Both the position numbers and the translations under genes were made by a program. Under the pieces are notes generated by a model, which was not told where the DNA came from, did no database searches, and saw nothing but the letters and a program-made list of their open reading frames with translations. A stretch of DNA of 64,000 nucleotides from positions 435,407,080 through 435,471,079 of the forward strand of contig CM068373.1 in assembly GCA_034769895.1 (NCBI GenBank), in the 5' to 3' direction. Of this stretch, positions 45,332 to 57,889 are shown piece after piece. The DNA comes from Magicicada septendecula (Eukaryota > Arthropoda > Insecta > Hemiptera > Cicadidae). Numbering within the stretch: the stretch's first letter is position 1; each line of letters starts with the position of its first letter.

Positions 45332-48300
45332 TTAGTGAAAACAGTTCCAATTCAGATTCACACGGCCAAAAAGTGAAGGTTCCAGCTTATCTCCCCTAAT
45401 AGGTGTGAACAGGAGATGGTGAGCCTTGGCCTCCGCTACGACCCGTCTCCACTCATCTCTGTCCACTGCCTTCAGTCTCCAGTTCCTAATGCCCATCTTT
45501 CTTAGATCTTCTTCCACATCCTGCTGCCATCTTCTTCGAGGCCTTCCTCTTCTTCTTTTGCCCAGTATCGTTCCACTTAATATAGTTTTGGGCATCCTCG
45601 TAACATTCATACGGAATACGTGTCCCAGCCATCTAATTCTAGCTGATTTTATGTGTCTCACCAGGTCTTGTCCACCGATCAACTCATTTATTTCACCGTT
45701 ATTTCGGATCCTATACATATTCCCTTCCTTCACCGGTCCAAAAATCTGTCTCAAAATTCTTCTTTCAAAAATTCTTAATGCACTTATATCCTTATTTACG
45801 AGAGTCCATGTCTCGGATGCATAAGTAACAACAGGTCTGATCAGTGTTTTATATAACATCAATTTGGTTCTTGGAGTTAGAAGCTTTGATTTCAGTAATG
45901 ATTGGTTTGCATAGTAGGCTCTATTGCCGGTTATGATTCTATTTACTATTTCACTGCTCACTCGGTTTTCATTATTCAGAATAACACCTAGGTACTTAAA
46001 TTCTGTAACTCCTTGGAAACAGTAATGGTCTGTGTGAAGGTCTAGCAGTTCTCTATTTTCCTTCGCAGACACTTTCATGTATTTTGTTTTAGCCTCATTG
46101 ACTTCCAAACCAATCCTGCTCACTTCCCTCTCTATTTCAATAAAGGTGTCTTTTAATACATTTTTGTTCCTGGCTACCAGCACAATATCATCCTCATATG
46201 CTCCTAGTTGCCTCGTCCTTTTGAAGATGTGTGCTCTGAAGTCTATCTTGTTTATAGCATAGTGTAGTGCCAAGTTAAAGAGGGTCGCAGATAATGCATC
46301 ACCCTGCTTTACTCCAGTACCAACCGTAAAATCTCGGCTTTTGTTTCTTCCCAGAACTACTTTTCCCCTGAAATCGTTCAGACTGAGCAGTACCAGTCTC
46401 ACAATCTTTTGAGGTACTCCTAATTCTTCCAATTCGCAACATTATTCGATTTACACTATCGAAGGCTTGCCTGAAATCTATAAACAGTATATGGATGTCA
46501 ATACCATATTCGAAACATCTTTCGAGTGACTGCCTCATGACGAAAATTTGATCTACTGTGCTCCGGTCGGCTCTAAATCCACTTTGATGTTCACTTAGGA
46601 TTTCCTCTGCATATACATTTAGCCTATCAAGGAGAATCATGGACAATATCTTATAGACACAGCTTAGCAGTGTTATGCCCCTATAATTGCTGCATACAGT
46701 TTTATCTCCTTTTTTAAAAACTGGGCATATTACTCCAGTCTTCCAGTCATTTGGCATTGTCTCTTCCTCCCATACACTACGTACTATATCATGAATTTGT
46801 GCAGTTAGTGCTCCACCGTCTTTTTTGATCAGTTCAGGGCTAAGCTGATCTTCGCCAGGCGCTTTCCCGTTCTTTAGTCGATTAATTGCTCTTCTCACTT
46901 CCTCAACTGAGGGAGTTTCTACATATTGTTCTGGACCTATTCTTACATTCTCTTCTACAGTCTCCATTGTGTCAGGCTTATTTAATATTTCTTCAAAATA
47001 TTCAGCCCATCTGTTGAGGATCAGCCTGTCTTCTGCTATTAGTTTTCCATCTTTGTCTTTGCAGATATTTAGCTTTGGTTGGTAACTTCTGTTTATACTT
47101 CTTACCTCATTATACAGGTTTTTTATTTTCTTCTGTTCTGATAATTCATCTATTTTGCGCACCTTCTCCTTCATGTATTCTCTTTTGTTCTTCTTACATA
47201 AATGGTTTGCCTCGCGTCTGCTAGCTCTATATCGGTCACTATTCTGTCTAGTGTTTCTCTCCAACATTTTCCTTCTGTATTCATTCTTTCTTTGTATAGC
47301 TTCTCTGCACTCGTCATCAAACCATTCGGACTGTTTTCTCCTTTTCACACCTACCATCTCTCTAGCCGCCTCTACAACAGCTTCTTTCATGTTTGCCCAC
47401 TTTTCTTCAATATTATTGATTTCCTTATCAAGTTTGTTAGCTATCATTAGTTGGTATTGACCACAACACTGACCATCTTTAAGTTTATCGACATCCCATT
47501 TCATTCTTTTCTCTCCTTTATCTTTTTGGATCATAGCTAGCTTTTCTCTGACCACTGCTCTCACCAGATAGTGATCAGTATCACAGTTTGGACCTCTCAT
47601 TGCTCTAGTGTCTACTACAGAGGTTGCATGTCTTTTGGTAACAAGAACATGATCAATTTGATTCATTAGATCAGTCCCAGGGGCTCTCCATGTCCCTAAC
47701 TGGATTCTTTTATGATCAAAACAGGTGCTTTTTATGATCATTCCGCACGCTGTAGCGAACTCTGCAAGCATTCTTCCATTGTCACTGGATTCATTGTGCA
47801 GGGAGAATTTCCCAGCAACGCCCTTCAGAAAATTCTCTTTTCCAATCTTAGCATTAAAGTCCCCCAGAATGATAACTAAGTCGTATTTTGGGACTGCTCC
47901 ATACACTCTTGTTAATTTTCCATAAAATTCCTCCTTCTCTTCATCTGATTTATCCTCAGTTGGTGCATGTACTGATATGAGTGTTATATTTCTGAAATGG
48001 CCTTTCATTCTTAGCTTGCATATTCTATCAGATATTGGTTCAATTCCAATTACCCTGTCAGATATTTTCTTGTTCATTATGAACCCAGTCCCAAACTGAC
48101 CCGTTCTTGCTGTAGGTCCACTGTAAATGAACTTGAAATCTCTTTTCTCGATCACTCCTTGTCCTTGCCATCTAATCTCTTGTAAGGCAATAATATCCAA
48201 ATGAAATCTGTTCATTTCATCAGCAACTTCCCTCATCTTTCCTGGTTGCAGCATAGTCTGTACGTTCCACGTTCCAATGATCAATTTATGCTTCCATTTG

Positions 48301-48464
48301 TCATCTTTTTTTCTTATCTTAATCCGATGATTCGTGTTGTGTGCTTCTCCTAATACTGTCCCACCCCGGAGATCCGAATGGGGGACTGTTTTACCTCCGG
48401 ATATATTTTGAGCATTAGGATCATTCATGATGTTTTCCTTCAACTTCTTCTTTCCCACTGACAA
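45332..48464 (-). pseudogene. RTE-type LINE: AP endonuclease plus reverse transcriptase, near full length
   Basis: Copies its own RNA into chromosomal nicks. First frame (48464 to about 46400): APE endonuclease with IIGTWNVQTML, LDIIALQEIRW, VIILGDFNAKIG and DTDHYLVRA (catalytic Glu, Asp/Asn, Asp-His), then the RT start with SNYRGITLLSCVYKILSMIL and IHILFIDFRQAFDSVNR. A deletion or frame change near 46390-46440 moves to the second frame (to 45332): GVKQGDALSATLFNLAL, the catalytic box AYEDDIVLVAR (the usual AYADD has Glu for Ala but keeps both Asp), KYLGVILNNENRV, and the tail IRWLGHVFRM. Except for this break it reads cleanly over about 1000 codons, so it is young. Confidence 0.9.
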
Positions 48465-48865
48465 GTCGTTGGGTTTCTCTACAGTTATATTTTATGGTGT
48501 GGGTCGTAAGCTCCACGACCAACCCCCATCCTGGAGGACCAGGGACACTTCTGTCGGGGTTACCATACCTTAGCTGGTCTGTTCCAGTTAATTATTTCGG
48601 GCGCTGGAAACTCGCCCTTCATCCTCTCTCATGGTTGCTACATGACGCACAAACAGGCATGCCATGCACCCAGGGGTCACGCGACTACAATTAGTCTTCG
48701 ATGACGTGAGAGTAGGATTTGTTGGCAGAGCTGAGTTCATCTAGAACCTCTGACTCTTTCGTCAGAAAACAGGGGGCCTTTCTCAGAGTTTTGTTGCTAT
48801 CTGGGCACCAGCAACCCAGATCGCCTCTGAGACCCTTTACCAACCTTTGACCCCCATTTAGATAT
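48465..48865 (-). mobile_element. 5' UTR of the LINE
   Basis: GC-rich leader before the ATG at 48464, ending where AT-rich sequence begins near 48865. It contains a self-complementary GGTCGTAAGCTCCACGACC stretch. With the coding part, the LINE spans about 45310-48865. Confidence 0.5.
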
Positions 48866-49615
48866 CTATAATCTCTATTTTTTCTCAAAAATTTTGATTT
48901 TTATATTTGAAATATTTCAACGGAACAAAAATTTGTAATTATGAATTAATAAAAATTGTTTACGATTTTATTTGGGAAATTCGTAAAGGTATAATGCGGG
49001 CTTAGCATAATAAAAAAGTAACCGGGCGGGTAGGATAACGAGCCCCTAGCGGGCGAACTTTCCCGCTTACGGGTGGGCCACAGGTAAATTCTTGTAAATT
49101 CACTTCCGGTTGATTTGTCCTCCAAAGCACTAATAAAAATATAAAAAATGATAAATGCTACATCAATGTGAAATATTAAAAAAATATATTCACCTGTAAC
49201 TACGGGATATTCAAAAATTACTGTTCGCAGTGAAAGTGATACGACGAATATATTGAGCTACCTTTCAGGATTGTCAATTACTTTTGCAGTCAGTGTTGAA
49301 AGCACTCTGTCAGTGAATGAAGGACTTTATTTACTATATATTTACATAAAATATTTACATATGAAGACTTTTGTCTGCTGTCTACTGGTTCGTTCTTTAG
49401 AACTTCTTGTACTGATAAGACGCGCACTATTGCATTCTTGAAATCTGTCCAGTAGAATATTGTATGGAGAGGTTTTCCAAGAAGTGTAGTCGTTTTACTT
49501 CCATATTCCTTAAGGAATGGAAGTATGGTGATGGCAAAAAAAATCGTGTTCGAGATTATTGCAGATTCTGATTCTACTACACTCAAAACATGAAAAAAAG
49601 TCGTTTTCCGAAAAG
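48866..49615. other. No gene recognised
   Basis: AT-rich intergenic sequence ending in a GT/CT-rich run (49620-49650). Confidence 0.4.
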
Positions 49616-49619
49616 TGTC

Positions 49620-50460
49620 TGTGTGTGTGTCTGTCTGTCTGTGTGTGTGTAGATTTTTTTTCTATGGCAAACGATAACTGCCGCAAATTCAAACAGAATC
49701 AAATAATTTTTTGCATACAGCCCTGATTTGCAGAGTACTCGCGACCTATTGTTTTTGGTGAAGATAGGTTGAGGGAAAGGGGTAGTTTACCTGCAACGGT
49801 TTTTTTTTAGCAAGGGTAATTTTGTTTGTTTGGCAAACGATAACAGCCGCAAATTCAAACAGAATCAAATAATGTTTCGCATACAGCCCTAAATTGTAGA
49901 GTTCTCAAGATCTGTTGATTTTGGTGAAGATCGGTTAAGGGAAAGGGGTAGTTTACCTGTAACGTTTTATGTTGTAACAAGGGTATTTCCTATGGCAAAC
50001 GATAACAGCCGCAAATTCAAACAGAATCAAAAGATTATTTGCATACAGCCCTGAATTGTAGAGTTCTCAAGACCTATTGTTTTTGGTGAAGATCGGTTGA
50101 GGGAAAGGGGTAGTTTACCTGCAACGTTTTTTTAACAAGGGTATTTTCTATGGCAAACGATAACAGTCGCAAATTCAAACAGAATCAAATAATGTTTTGC
50201 ATACAGCCCTGATTTGTAGAGTACTCAAGATCTATTGTTTTTGGTGAAGATCGGTTAAGGGGAAGGGGTAGTTTACCTGCAACGTTTTTTTATCAAGCGT
50301 ATTTTCTATGGCAAACGATAACAGCCGCAAATTCAAACAGAATCAAATAATTTTTTGCATACGTCCCTGAATTGTAGAGGTCTCAATGACTTTCGATTTT
50401 GGTGAAGATCGGTTAAGGGGAAGGGGTAGTTTACCAGCAACCTTTTACGTTTTAACAAGA
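49620..50460 (+). repeat. Tandem repeat, five units of about 160-170 bp
   Basis: Each unit starts near TATGGCAAACGATAACAGCC (49660, 49830, 49990, 50150, 50307) and carries GGTGAAGATCGGTT and GGGGTAGTTTACC. Units differ by several changes and small indels. Preceded by a GT-rich microsatellite. Satellite-like; no coding frame is conserved. Confidence 0.9.
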
Positions 50461-50817
50461 GTAAAGTACTTGAAAATTTATTTAAACTTTTTGAAACAAT
50501 GGTAATTGTTAAAAATAAAATAATTTTGTTCCCAGGCAATAAAATTATAATTTTTTCATTTTAATGTAATATAATATTTTTCATTTAATACAGCAATAAA
50601 AAGGCAGGTAAGACACAGCCTGGCTGTTTGGCTGAAAATGATTTTAAATATAAATCTTAGAATATGGAAGTCATGTATGGTTCTCCATACCGATTTTTTT
50701 TGTATCGACTGCTGAATATTTTTCTTGGATTTGAAGAACTACAAATTCAAATGTAAGTTTCTACTTGTACACTTTTCAAAGCATGAACGACTTCTGTTGG
50801 TTATTATCTGTTGTGAC

Positions 50818-52452
50818 CAGTGGCGGCTGGTGGTTCCAAATTTTGGTGGCTGCGGTATTCGGTCGAGTGGGAGGGGGGGAGGTTAAAAGAACACATTAAA
50901 AAGGAGGCAGACCTACTACATATGTGCATCATACATAGTGCTGTCGTATGGAAAAAAAAACAGAAAGTTACTGTTTTCCAATTGTTTGAGTAGTTAATTT
51001 GTGTGAAATTCCAAGTAAGTTGTGTCCAGACAGTTCATTTAACAAGCATGATGCAAGCGCGACTGAGCATCATGTTTGGGACGAGCAATGAAACCCCATA
51101 ATCTTTGAACCTGTTTACCTTTTTTTATATAATGATACACTATGACCATTTGAAAAACATTAGCAACATCAGTGGTCTCATCAGCAATTGGAGCCAAATA
51201 ATCCGCTTCTTGTATCGCACTCATTATTTCTTCATAGCATATTTCTAACATTATATTTAAAAGTTCACTTTGAATGGATTTTGAGGTGCCCTTAAATACA
51301 GTTGCTTCCTCTAAATGATTTTTATTGCTGTGTCAAGCTCAGAACTGAAACCAATTAAGCTTCGAAATACACCAGGATCTGATGAAGATTCAGTCTCATC
51401 ATGACCCCGCAAAGCTAATTCAGAAGCTCCACAGAAGCGAATACAGTTTATTATTATATTTAAGACCTAGGCCTACCGAACTCTTTCGTTGTGTAAAATA
51501 ATATTTCGCCTATATTCACTGTCCAGCTGCTGTGCTATAGTTACCAAAAACAGAAACTAGAAAAGCATTCTTTATATGTACACTTGCCTGATGATTTCTT
51601 ATTTTTTCGGCTAGATGATTAATATCTTTTATTTCGAATTTTGTTAAGGGGTACTTCGCTCCAAACAATAAACATGGAAAACAAAATAATGAATGAATTT
51701 TATCACAACCACATAACCAGTCAGTATTTTCTTATATTCTAGCTTAAATGATCGATTAAAATGTCGACCGCCTGATTTTATAATTTCATTTACTGTTTGG
51801 AGGCATTTGTCGTCCTAGTCTATTGGATCTTAACGTTATTCATTTTTAAACTAAAAAAAGCACGTTGTTTAAAGCACACAGAATCAGTAACTCCAAAAAG
51901 CACAAACACAAAAGCACACAGCAGCACTAAACAAAGAAAACATAATACTTAACGCACAATTTAATTAATAAAAAGTCGATTGTCACTTTATTATCACAAT
52001 CGCAGTTGTACAAAATTATGACTATAATTTTATAAATTCAAACAATGAATAACGTTTCCCTTGAATTAATGTAAACACTGAACCTGACTCAACTTACAAA
52101 TCAAGAGGCTTTGTTCATGACACAACTAAGGATGAGCTACAACGCTACTAGTGGAACGCTAGCTTTGCAACCGCCTGTCTAACATAGGACAACTGTGAAG
52201 AGTAACGCACGTTCTCCCATATGTTTGTGCAGTAATTTCTGCCATTTACTGTTGAAGTTGCAAGCGGCCTACAGCCACTAGCATGCGCGCCACATTTGAA
52301 TTTTATGTGAACTTGCGCGTAGAATATAATACGATCTCCGTTAAAATTTATGAAACTTTTAACTGCTTAATGTTTTTGTATATTATTTTACAGTTTATTT
52401 ATTCTATTTTGGTGGTTGTGCAACGCTGCAACCATAACACCAGTCGCCACTG
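50818..52452 (-). mobile_element. Internally deleted hAT (ZMYM1-like), 1.6 kb
   Basis: Ends CAGTGGCGGCTGGTG and CACCAGTCGCCACTG, with perfect 8-bp duplication GTTGTGAC (50810-50817 and 52453-52460). Inside on the minus strand are only pieces of the transposase: SSDPGVFRSLIGFSSELD, then YEEIMSAIQEADYLAPIADE, TTDVANVFQMVIVYHYI (DUF4371 core with catalytic-type Asp, 51039-51440). Too short to be autonomous. Confidence 0.9.
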
Positions 52453-52681
52453 GTTGTGACACAAACTCGAGAAGTACCTGCGGAAAGCACTGACGCTAAC
52501 TGTGCGGACGCTTCGTTTCCGGTCCATTGCCAGACCCCTTTGAGCACCGACACACCTCAACCACCACCCTTCGAGAGTCGTATACAATCTCCTTAATAAT
52601 TTTTTGACCATTGGCGCACCTCAACCCTACCCATTGCCCCAGTTCCTCTTCCACTTAGGTACAATGGTATGGAATGAGTTA

Positions 52682-54024
52682 CGAGGGCTAGCCAGAAAGT
52701 AAGTTCCGATGGGTATCAAAGAAAACAAAGAATATATTTACAAAACATTTTTATTGCTATTTGAAGTAAACATCTTAAACTACTTTTCTATATAGTTTCC
52801 GTCATTTTTTAAACACTTTTCATAGCGAGGCACCAGGCGTTGTACACCTTCGTCGTAGAAATTTCCCGCCTGTGATAACCGCCTGTAGAAATTTGAACCA
52901 TGTAATAACAGTTTGTTTGACATCGTTGTTGTTATCAACTGCTGGCCACCAAGGAAGGATTCCTGATGCTTGAAAAAAAAGCTGATACTCGCTTGGTGTG
53001 AGGTCTGAGTTGTGGCCAAACTTTGAGAGGAGACGTTCCGTTAGAGCGGAAGTGTGTGGGTGGGCATAGCCATGATTCATCGCAATGTCCCGGATAAGCA
53101 TCCTACGTCGCGTACTCTGGATCGGACTACGTAATTTCTTCAACATTCTGCAGTAGACATCCGAGTTGACTGTGTAACCTTGAGGCAAGAAGTCCGTAAG
53201 CAAAACCTCTTTTTTGCCCTAAAAGATTGTGCACACGATTTTGTGAGAGGAAATCGCTGACTAGTGTTTCTTCTTTGCCGGCGATAAAGTTTGCCTCCAC
53301 ACCATTTGATTCATAGGTTGCGCGTGACACCCATGTCTCGTTCGCGGTAACTATACGGTTCAGTAGTCGTCCCTTTCCTGTCTGAATTGTGGCAAAAAAG
53401 TCAATGGACTTCCCCACCCTTTCAGTTTTTGTTGTTCCGTAAGCATCTTTGGAACCCAACGTGCACAAAATTTCCAGTAGTTCAGTTTTTGAGACACAAT
53501 TTCATAAAAAAATAAACGTTTAAAGAAATAAATCTCGTTTAAAGAAATAAACGAGAAATTTCTGGAAAATCAGGAAAAGCGACGTCATAGTGAATCGTCC
53601 ATTTTCGTCTGTAATCTTCTCTTCAACGGCCAGCATCATGTCGTCATTCTCTAAAGGCAGTGGCCTGCTTCTTTCATCGTCGCGAACTTTTCCGGGTAAT
53701 TTATCAAAAATTCGTATTCATTTTTGGTACCATTGAATCGCTCTCTGCTTCTTCTCTATAAAGATCGAAAATCTGACGCTGGAGTTCATGACTTTCGCAT
53801 TCAAGAACCGAATCACAAACCTACTTTCACACGCGGCGGGCGTCTTGAATTTCTTCGACATTATAATAACGTCCGACGAAGCTTGCTCAGTGCACCGTTG
53901 TTTACAAATAGCGTTGTTGGCTTGCCAAAAAATAAAAAAAACTGGCTGCGCATGCGCAGCAGCGTGACGGCATCGATACCGCGGTAATATTTAAAAACGG
54001 AACTTACTTTCTTCATATTCCTCG
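52682..54024 (-). mobile_element. mariner transposon with degenerate transposase
   Basis: 1343 bp flanked by TA (52680-52681 and 54025-54026). Inverted ends share CGAGG...GAAAGTAAGTTCCG over about 28 bp. Minus-strand transposase pieces: MSKKFKTPAACESRFVIRFL (53861 downwards, HTH), VRDDERSRPLPLE, CARWVPKML, RIVTANETWVSRATYES (normally GDETWV: first catalytic Asp is Asn), VDFLPxG-like TDFLPQGYTVNSDVYCRMLK, and NHGYAHPHT (normally HDNARPHT: second catalytic Asp lost). Tail QRLVPRYEKCLKNDGNYIEK in another frame. Several frame changes; inactive. Confidence 0.93.
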
Positions 54025-54026
54025 TA

Positions 54027-55155
54027 TTTGTACAATAACCGAATCTTAGACTTGAGTTATTTGTCTAATGTCATTTTAAGCGATCTCCACCACTGATTGT
54101 TTTACTTCTGTTTGTTATAAATAAAATTTTGTCAACAGCGGTTTTAATTCCTGTCAGCGTTATTCACTCTTTCTTCCAAGTAAATAAGGGTAACTGACTT
54201 CAGACGTTCTTTAAATTCCCGAAGGGCAGATACATAAGATTATTTTATTATTTATACTCGCTTCGCTCGTTCAATTGCTGTTAGCAGAGGCAGGGCCAAG
54301 GGGGCAGCCGCCCCGGGGGGCATAGACAGGAGGGCGGCAAAGTGAGCTTAGACTTGAAAAAATTGTTCTCCCGTTTGTCTTCTTCACTAATCCATCACTT
54401 TTTGCTCTGAGAGATTCCGTACGCTGGAGACGTCTTCCTTCTTCGCACGTCTATTTGTTTCAGCAAGTATTCTTTCCGTTAATGACCTCCTACATTTTTA
54501 GAATATAGTGTAAACTACATTAAATCTTATAATCCGCGAGTTTATATTTAGTGACTTCAGAAAAATATCCACTGTTCGACGTACAATCTGTTGATATGAA
54601 AATCATCTAAACCGTCTGTGTTTATGAAAATATAGACGGTTGAGTTGCTGTTGCTCAACCCGAAAGGCGGTATGCCTTGATGAGGTTATCACATAGTCAT
54701 ATAGGCCTACAATTCCTGCCGGCTGGATTTCTCTTCTTCCTTTATACTAAATTCACGCATCACGATTAACAAAACTTGTTTTATATATTTTTTATCAATA
54801 AATCGTCTATTTTGAAATAAAATATTTCTTTATTTTATTTCAAAAGTACTTGTTGTTTGCATGTACACTTTTATTATATGACAACTTTCTCTTTTATTCC
54901 ATGTTAAATCTTCAATACTTCAAAAATCTTCATAAAATTGGATATTTCAATAGCCACTATAGTGTTACCATTTCGGTCAGCTTTGTCTGCTTTTGAAATT
55001 GAACAGAGTTATTTAAATATTCTGAGCCGTCCGTTATCTATTATGTCTTTACTTTGTCGTCTATTATGTGCAGTATTCCGGTTTGCATAATTCCGTCTAC
55101 CTATTCTGCACAAGTTTGATACTTTATTGTTGCTATTCAGGCTTTAGCTAATATT
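54027..55155. other. No gene recognised
   Basis: AT-rich. A GC-rich patch at 54288-54340 (CAGAGGCAGGGCCAAGGGGG) looks like the end of a hAT element but its partner end was not found. Confidence 0.35.
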
Positions 55156-55159
55156 ATTT

Positions 55160-55350
55160 TAATTACACAGGGCAAATTCGGTTGTAAGACATTAGTGAAT
55201 GCAAATATATAAATTTGTTTACATCTTCACGTATCCTGTCTTGGCTGATATTGACTGAACCTGATTTCTTGTCTGAACTGCGATGATTGGTTATCATGAC
55301 TTGTGTCTTAAAGTGATTCAAGTTCAAAAAAACTGTAATCTCTACCACAG
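55160..55350 (-). pseudogene. LINE reverse transcriptase scrap
   Basis: NLNHFKTQVMITN then SDKKSGSVNISQDRI and NKFIYLHSLMSYN fit the LNxxKTKxMxI...xxFxYLGSLxSxNG segment that follows the YADD box in insect LINEs. Short and interrupted. Confidence 0.5.
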
Positions 55351-55914
55351 TTGTTTGATCTTAATATTATTTCTACTCTTTTTTTTTAATTTCAGAGCTG
55401 TCAAACCTCAGATTATACCATACATTGTCCTCTCTCCAACTTAAATCCACGCTCGCAATCATTAATAATATTTTTCGTTACATACTCCCTATCTGCTGGA
55501 TGGATTTTTGGGTTCCTAAAAAATATAAATAAATTAACAGCAGTACTGTGAATTTTGTTTATTTTTGTTTTTGAACTTCTAATTAAGACACCAATAAATA
55601 AAAATAATGGTGTTGTTTTATTGATTCTTCCACAAATAGTTGATAATTTCGTCATTTTCACAGCCTGAACACAATAAAACGACATTTAATGAAATAATAT
55701 TTAGTAAACACATTCAATGTAAAATTCAGAGTTATTCCACGAGTACAAAGAATTAATACTTTGATAACACACCCTTCAGTTTATTCAAATAGTTTATTGT
55801 TTGATAGTATAGTATTTACTGTTTAAACTATTGAACTTATTATTGATAGGTGAAGTACAAGTCCGGTGCTGTTATTTTTCGTCACATCCGGAAACCGAAG
55901 TGGTGGAGTGTAAT

Positions 55915-56440
55915 GTCAAGGCCGGTGGTGTAATCCCCTCCCGTACGTCGTACATCGCTGGATTTCGGGGAGGGGATTGCCGTCCGGGAGCCCTTCGTAG
56001 GCTCCCAGGGTCCTCCGTCTTCGCGACTCTGCAGAGGCCACCAGACTTCTCTACTAGAATCCTCTGGAGGCGCCTGGGGTCCAACGTCCCTCTTCCGGTC
56101 GGTATTCGTCGCAGCCGGGGGTTCCTGTGTTGTCATAGCCGGCGATGTGGTGGTTATGTAGTGTCAAGGTCGGTGTTGTAATCCCCTCCCGTACGTCGTA
56201 CATCGCTGGATTTCAGGGAGGGGATTGCCGTCCAGGAGCCCTTCGTAGGTGCCCAGGGTCCTCCGTCTTCGCGACTCTGCAGAGGCCACCAGACTTCTCT
56301 ACTAGAATCCTCTGGAGGCGCTTGGGGTCCAACGTCCCTCTTCCGGTCGGTATTCGTCGCAGCAGGGGTTCCTGTGCTGTCACAGCCGGCGATGAGGTGG
56401 TTACGTGGTGTCAAGGTCGGTATCGTTACAGTCGATGATG
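55915..56440 (+). repeat. GC-rich tandem repeat, 248-bp unit, two full copies plus a start
   Basis: Units begin GTCAAGG at 55915, 56163 and 56410 (only a short start). Copies 1 and 2 differ by about a dozen changes. Much higher in GC and CpG than its surroundings. Open frames across it are repeat artefacts. Confidence 0.93.
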
Positions 56441-56579
56441 TGGTAAACTGGAAAAGAAACTGAATAATTTCGATAAACCACAAATTTCGTGCCGGCGTGC
56501 TCGAAATATTACAAAAATTTGATTATTGTTTAGTAGGGGGCAAGTGAGCGTTCTGAAACACTTCCGGGTTCAACTATTT

Positions 56580-57185
56580 GCTGTTTCATGACGTCACAGA
56601 GGCCCTAGCAGTTGGTGTCCGAGCGCTGCGTGTCTAAAACACTGACGTCACTATTTTATAAACCTGTTTCATGACGTCACAGAGGCCCTGGCCGTTGGTG
56701 TCCGACTGCACTGTGACGACACAGACGCCGTGGTAGTTGGTTTCTGCTGCGTGGGACATGTCCGAAATGTGGTACCCGAAATGTTTAAAACAATGTGTAG
56801 CGGATGGGGGTACCCAGAATTTGGTGGTTGACGACACAGGGGTCCTTGGCTCTAGACGAAGCATCACAGAGGCAATGGTAGTATGACGTGTCATCGGGTA
56901 CCGTTACGCGAAATTTGGGGGGGCATCGGGTACCTGACGGGTCATTGGACACTGAAATTTGGTAATTAATGACGTCACAGAGGCCATGGTATTTGGTTTC
57001 TGCATGTAGCAGATTTGGTATGGTCCATCGGGTACCGTTACGCGAAATTTGAGGGGCATCGGGTACCTGACGGATCATCGGACACCGAAATTTGGTGATT
57101 AATGAGGGCATGGTCCATCGGGTACCGTTACGCGAAAAGTTTGGGTAATGGTTACCTGACGGGTTCCGAAATTTGATGATTAACG
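56580..57185 (+). repeat. Degenerate tandem repeats with several TGACGTCA motifs
   Basis: Two interleaved motifs recur: ATGACGTCACAGAGGCC (56588, 56671, 56968) and CATCGGGTACCGTTACGCGA (56893, 57027, 57117), the latter with GGGTACCTGACGG downstream. The palindrome TGACGTCA, the CRE/ATF consensus, occurs at least four times. Confidence 0.75.
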
Positions 57186-57195
57186 GTAATAAATT

Positions 57196-57238
57196 ATGGC
57201 CCCTTCAGGATTTGAACCTGGATCTCCGGTGCCCAAAA
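57196..57238 (-). pseudogene. tRNA-Pro(UGG)-like 3' half
   Basis: Minus strand: anticodon arm CTGGT-TTTGGGC-ACCGG gives anticodon UGG with U33. A short variable region follows, then a T arm with the B box GGTTCAAATCC (57218-57208), then an acceptor-like AGGGGCC. The 5' half (D arm, A box) is absent. It is either a truncated tRNA copy or the tail of a tRNA-derived SINE. Confidence 0.55.
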
Positions 57239-57497
57239 CCAGATATTGTATTATTACATATGTTTATATTGTGTTATTAGAAAACAGATGCATCCATTTG
57301 AATATTGTTTAGAAAATACATATTCCAATTATGCATTACTAAAATTGTGTAATTGTACAAAGTTTAAATAAATATATTTACTCTGTGTGCCTGCAACATT
57401 GTAAAACTTCTCAAACACGGTCTTCCAGCCTGCTCAATCGGTGTGTGTTGAGTAGCGCAGAAACAGGTAAAAACAGATTATACGCTCTCTCTTTTTC

Positions 57498-57500
<3 letters not shown>

Positions 57501-57530
<30 letters not shown>
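57501..57530 (+). repeat. (GA)n microsatellite
   Basis: Fifteen GA units, preceded at 57484-57491 by a short CT run that can fold back on it. Confidence 0.95.
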
Positions 57531-57531
<1 letters not shown>

Positions 57532-57824
57532 GCATCTCAACTCTAAAACTGGTTTTCTTCGCTGCTGCATACCGTATTCAAATTTTATAGCTGAAAGGGC
57601 ACGATAGGAATTATCTTATTGTTTTTGTATAAAGGGTATAATAATAGAAATAACAAAGGTCTTGGTTCATATATAAGTTTTAATAATATCGAAAGCTTTT
57701 ACAATCAAATCATAAGCTATAATTTTTCTTTCTCTCTCTACACACACACGTTCTATATTTACAAGAATATTATAATTGAGCAAAACATAGGCACTCTCTC
57801 TATATACATAACTAAACAAAATAA

Positions 57825-57827
<3 letters not shown>

Positions 57828-57887
<60 letters not shown>
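57828..57887 (+). repeat. (CT)n microsatellite, about 30 units
   Basis: Uninterrupted 60-bp CT run. The Ser/Leu repeat frame across it is an artefact. Confidence 0.97.

Positions 57888-57889
<2 letters not shown>

Noticed and set aside
49620-50460. CRISPR-like array of repeats
   Set aside because: Units are about 160-170 bp, contiguous and diverged, with no short identical repeat and unique spacer pattern; the context is eukaryotic.
54288-54340. CAGAGGCAGGGCCAAGGGGG resembling a hAT end
   Set aside because: Only one end seen; no matching right end or duplication.
55440-55520. Possible minus-strand exon (KIHPADREYVTKNIINDCER) after a TTTTTTAG acceptor
   Set aside because: Too short, no recognised family, and the donor is unclear.
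55831-56483. Several open frames on both strands in the GC-rich tandem repeat
   Set aside because: Frames repeat with the 248-bp unit and have no start, splice or domain support.
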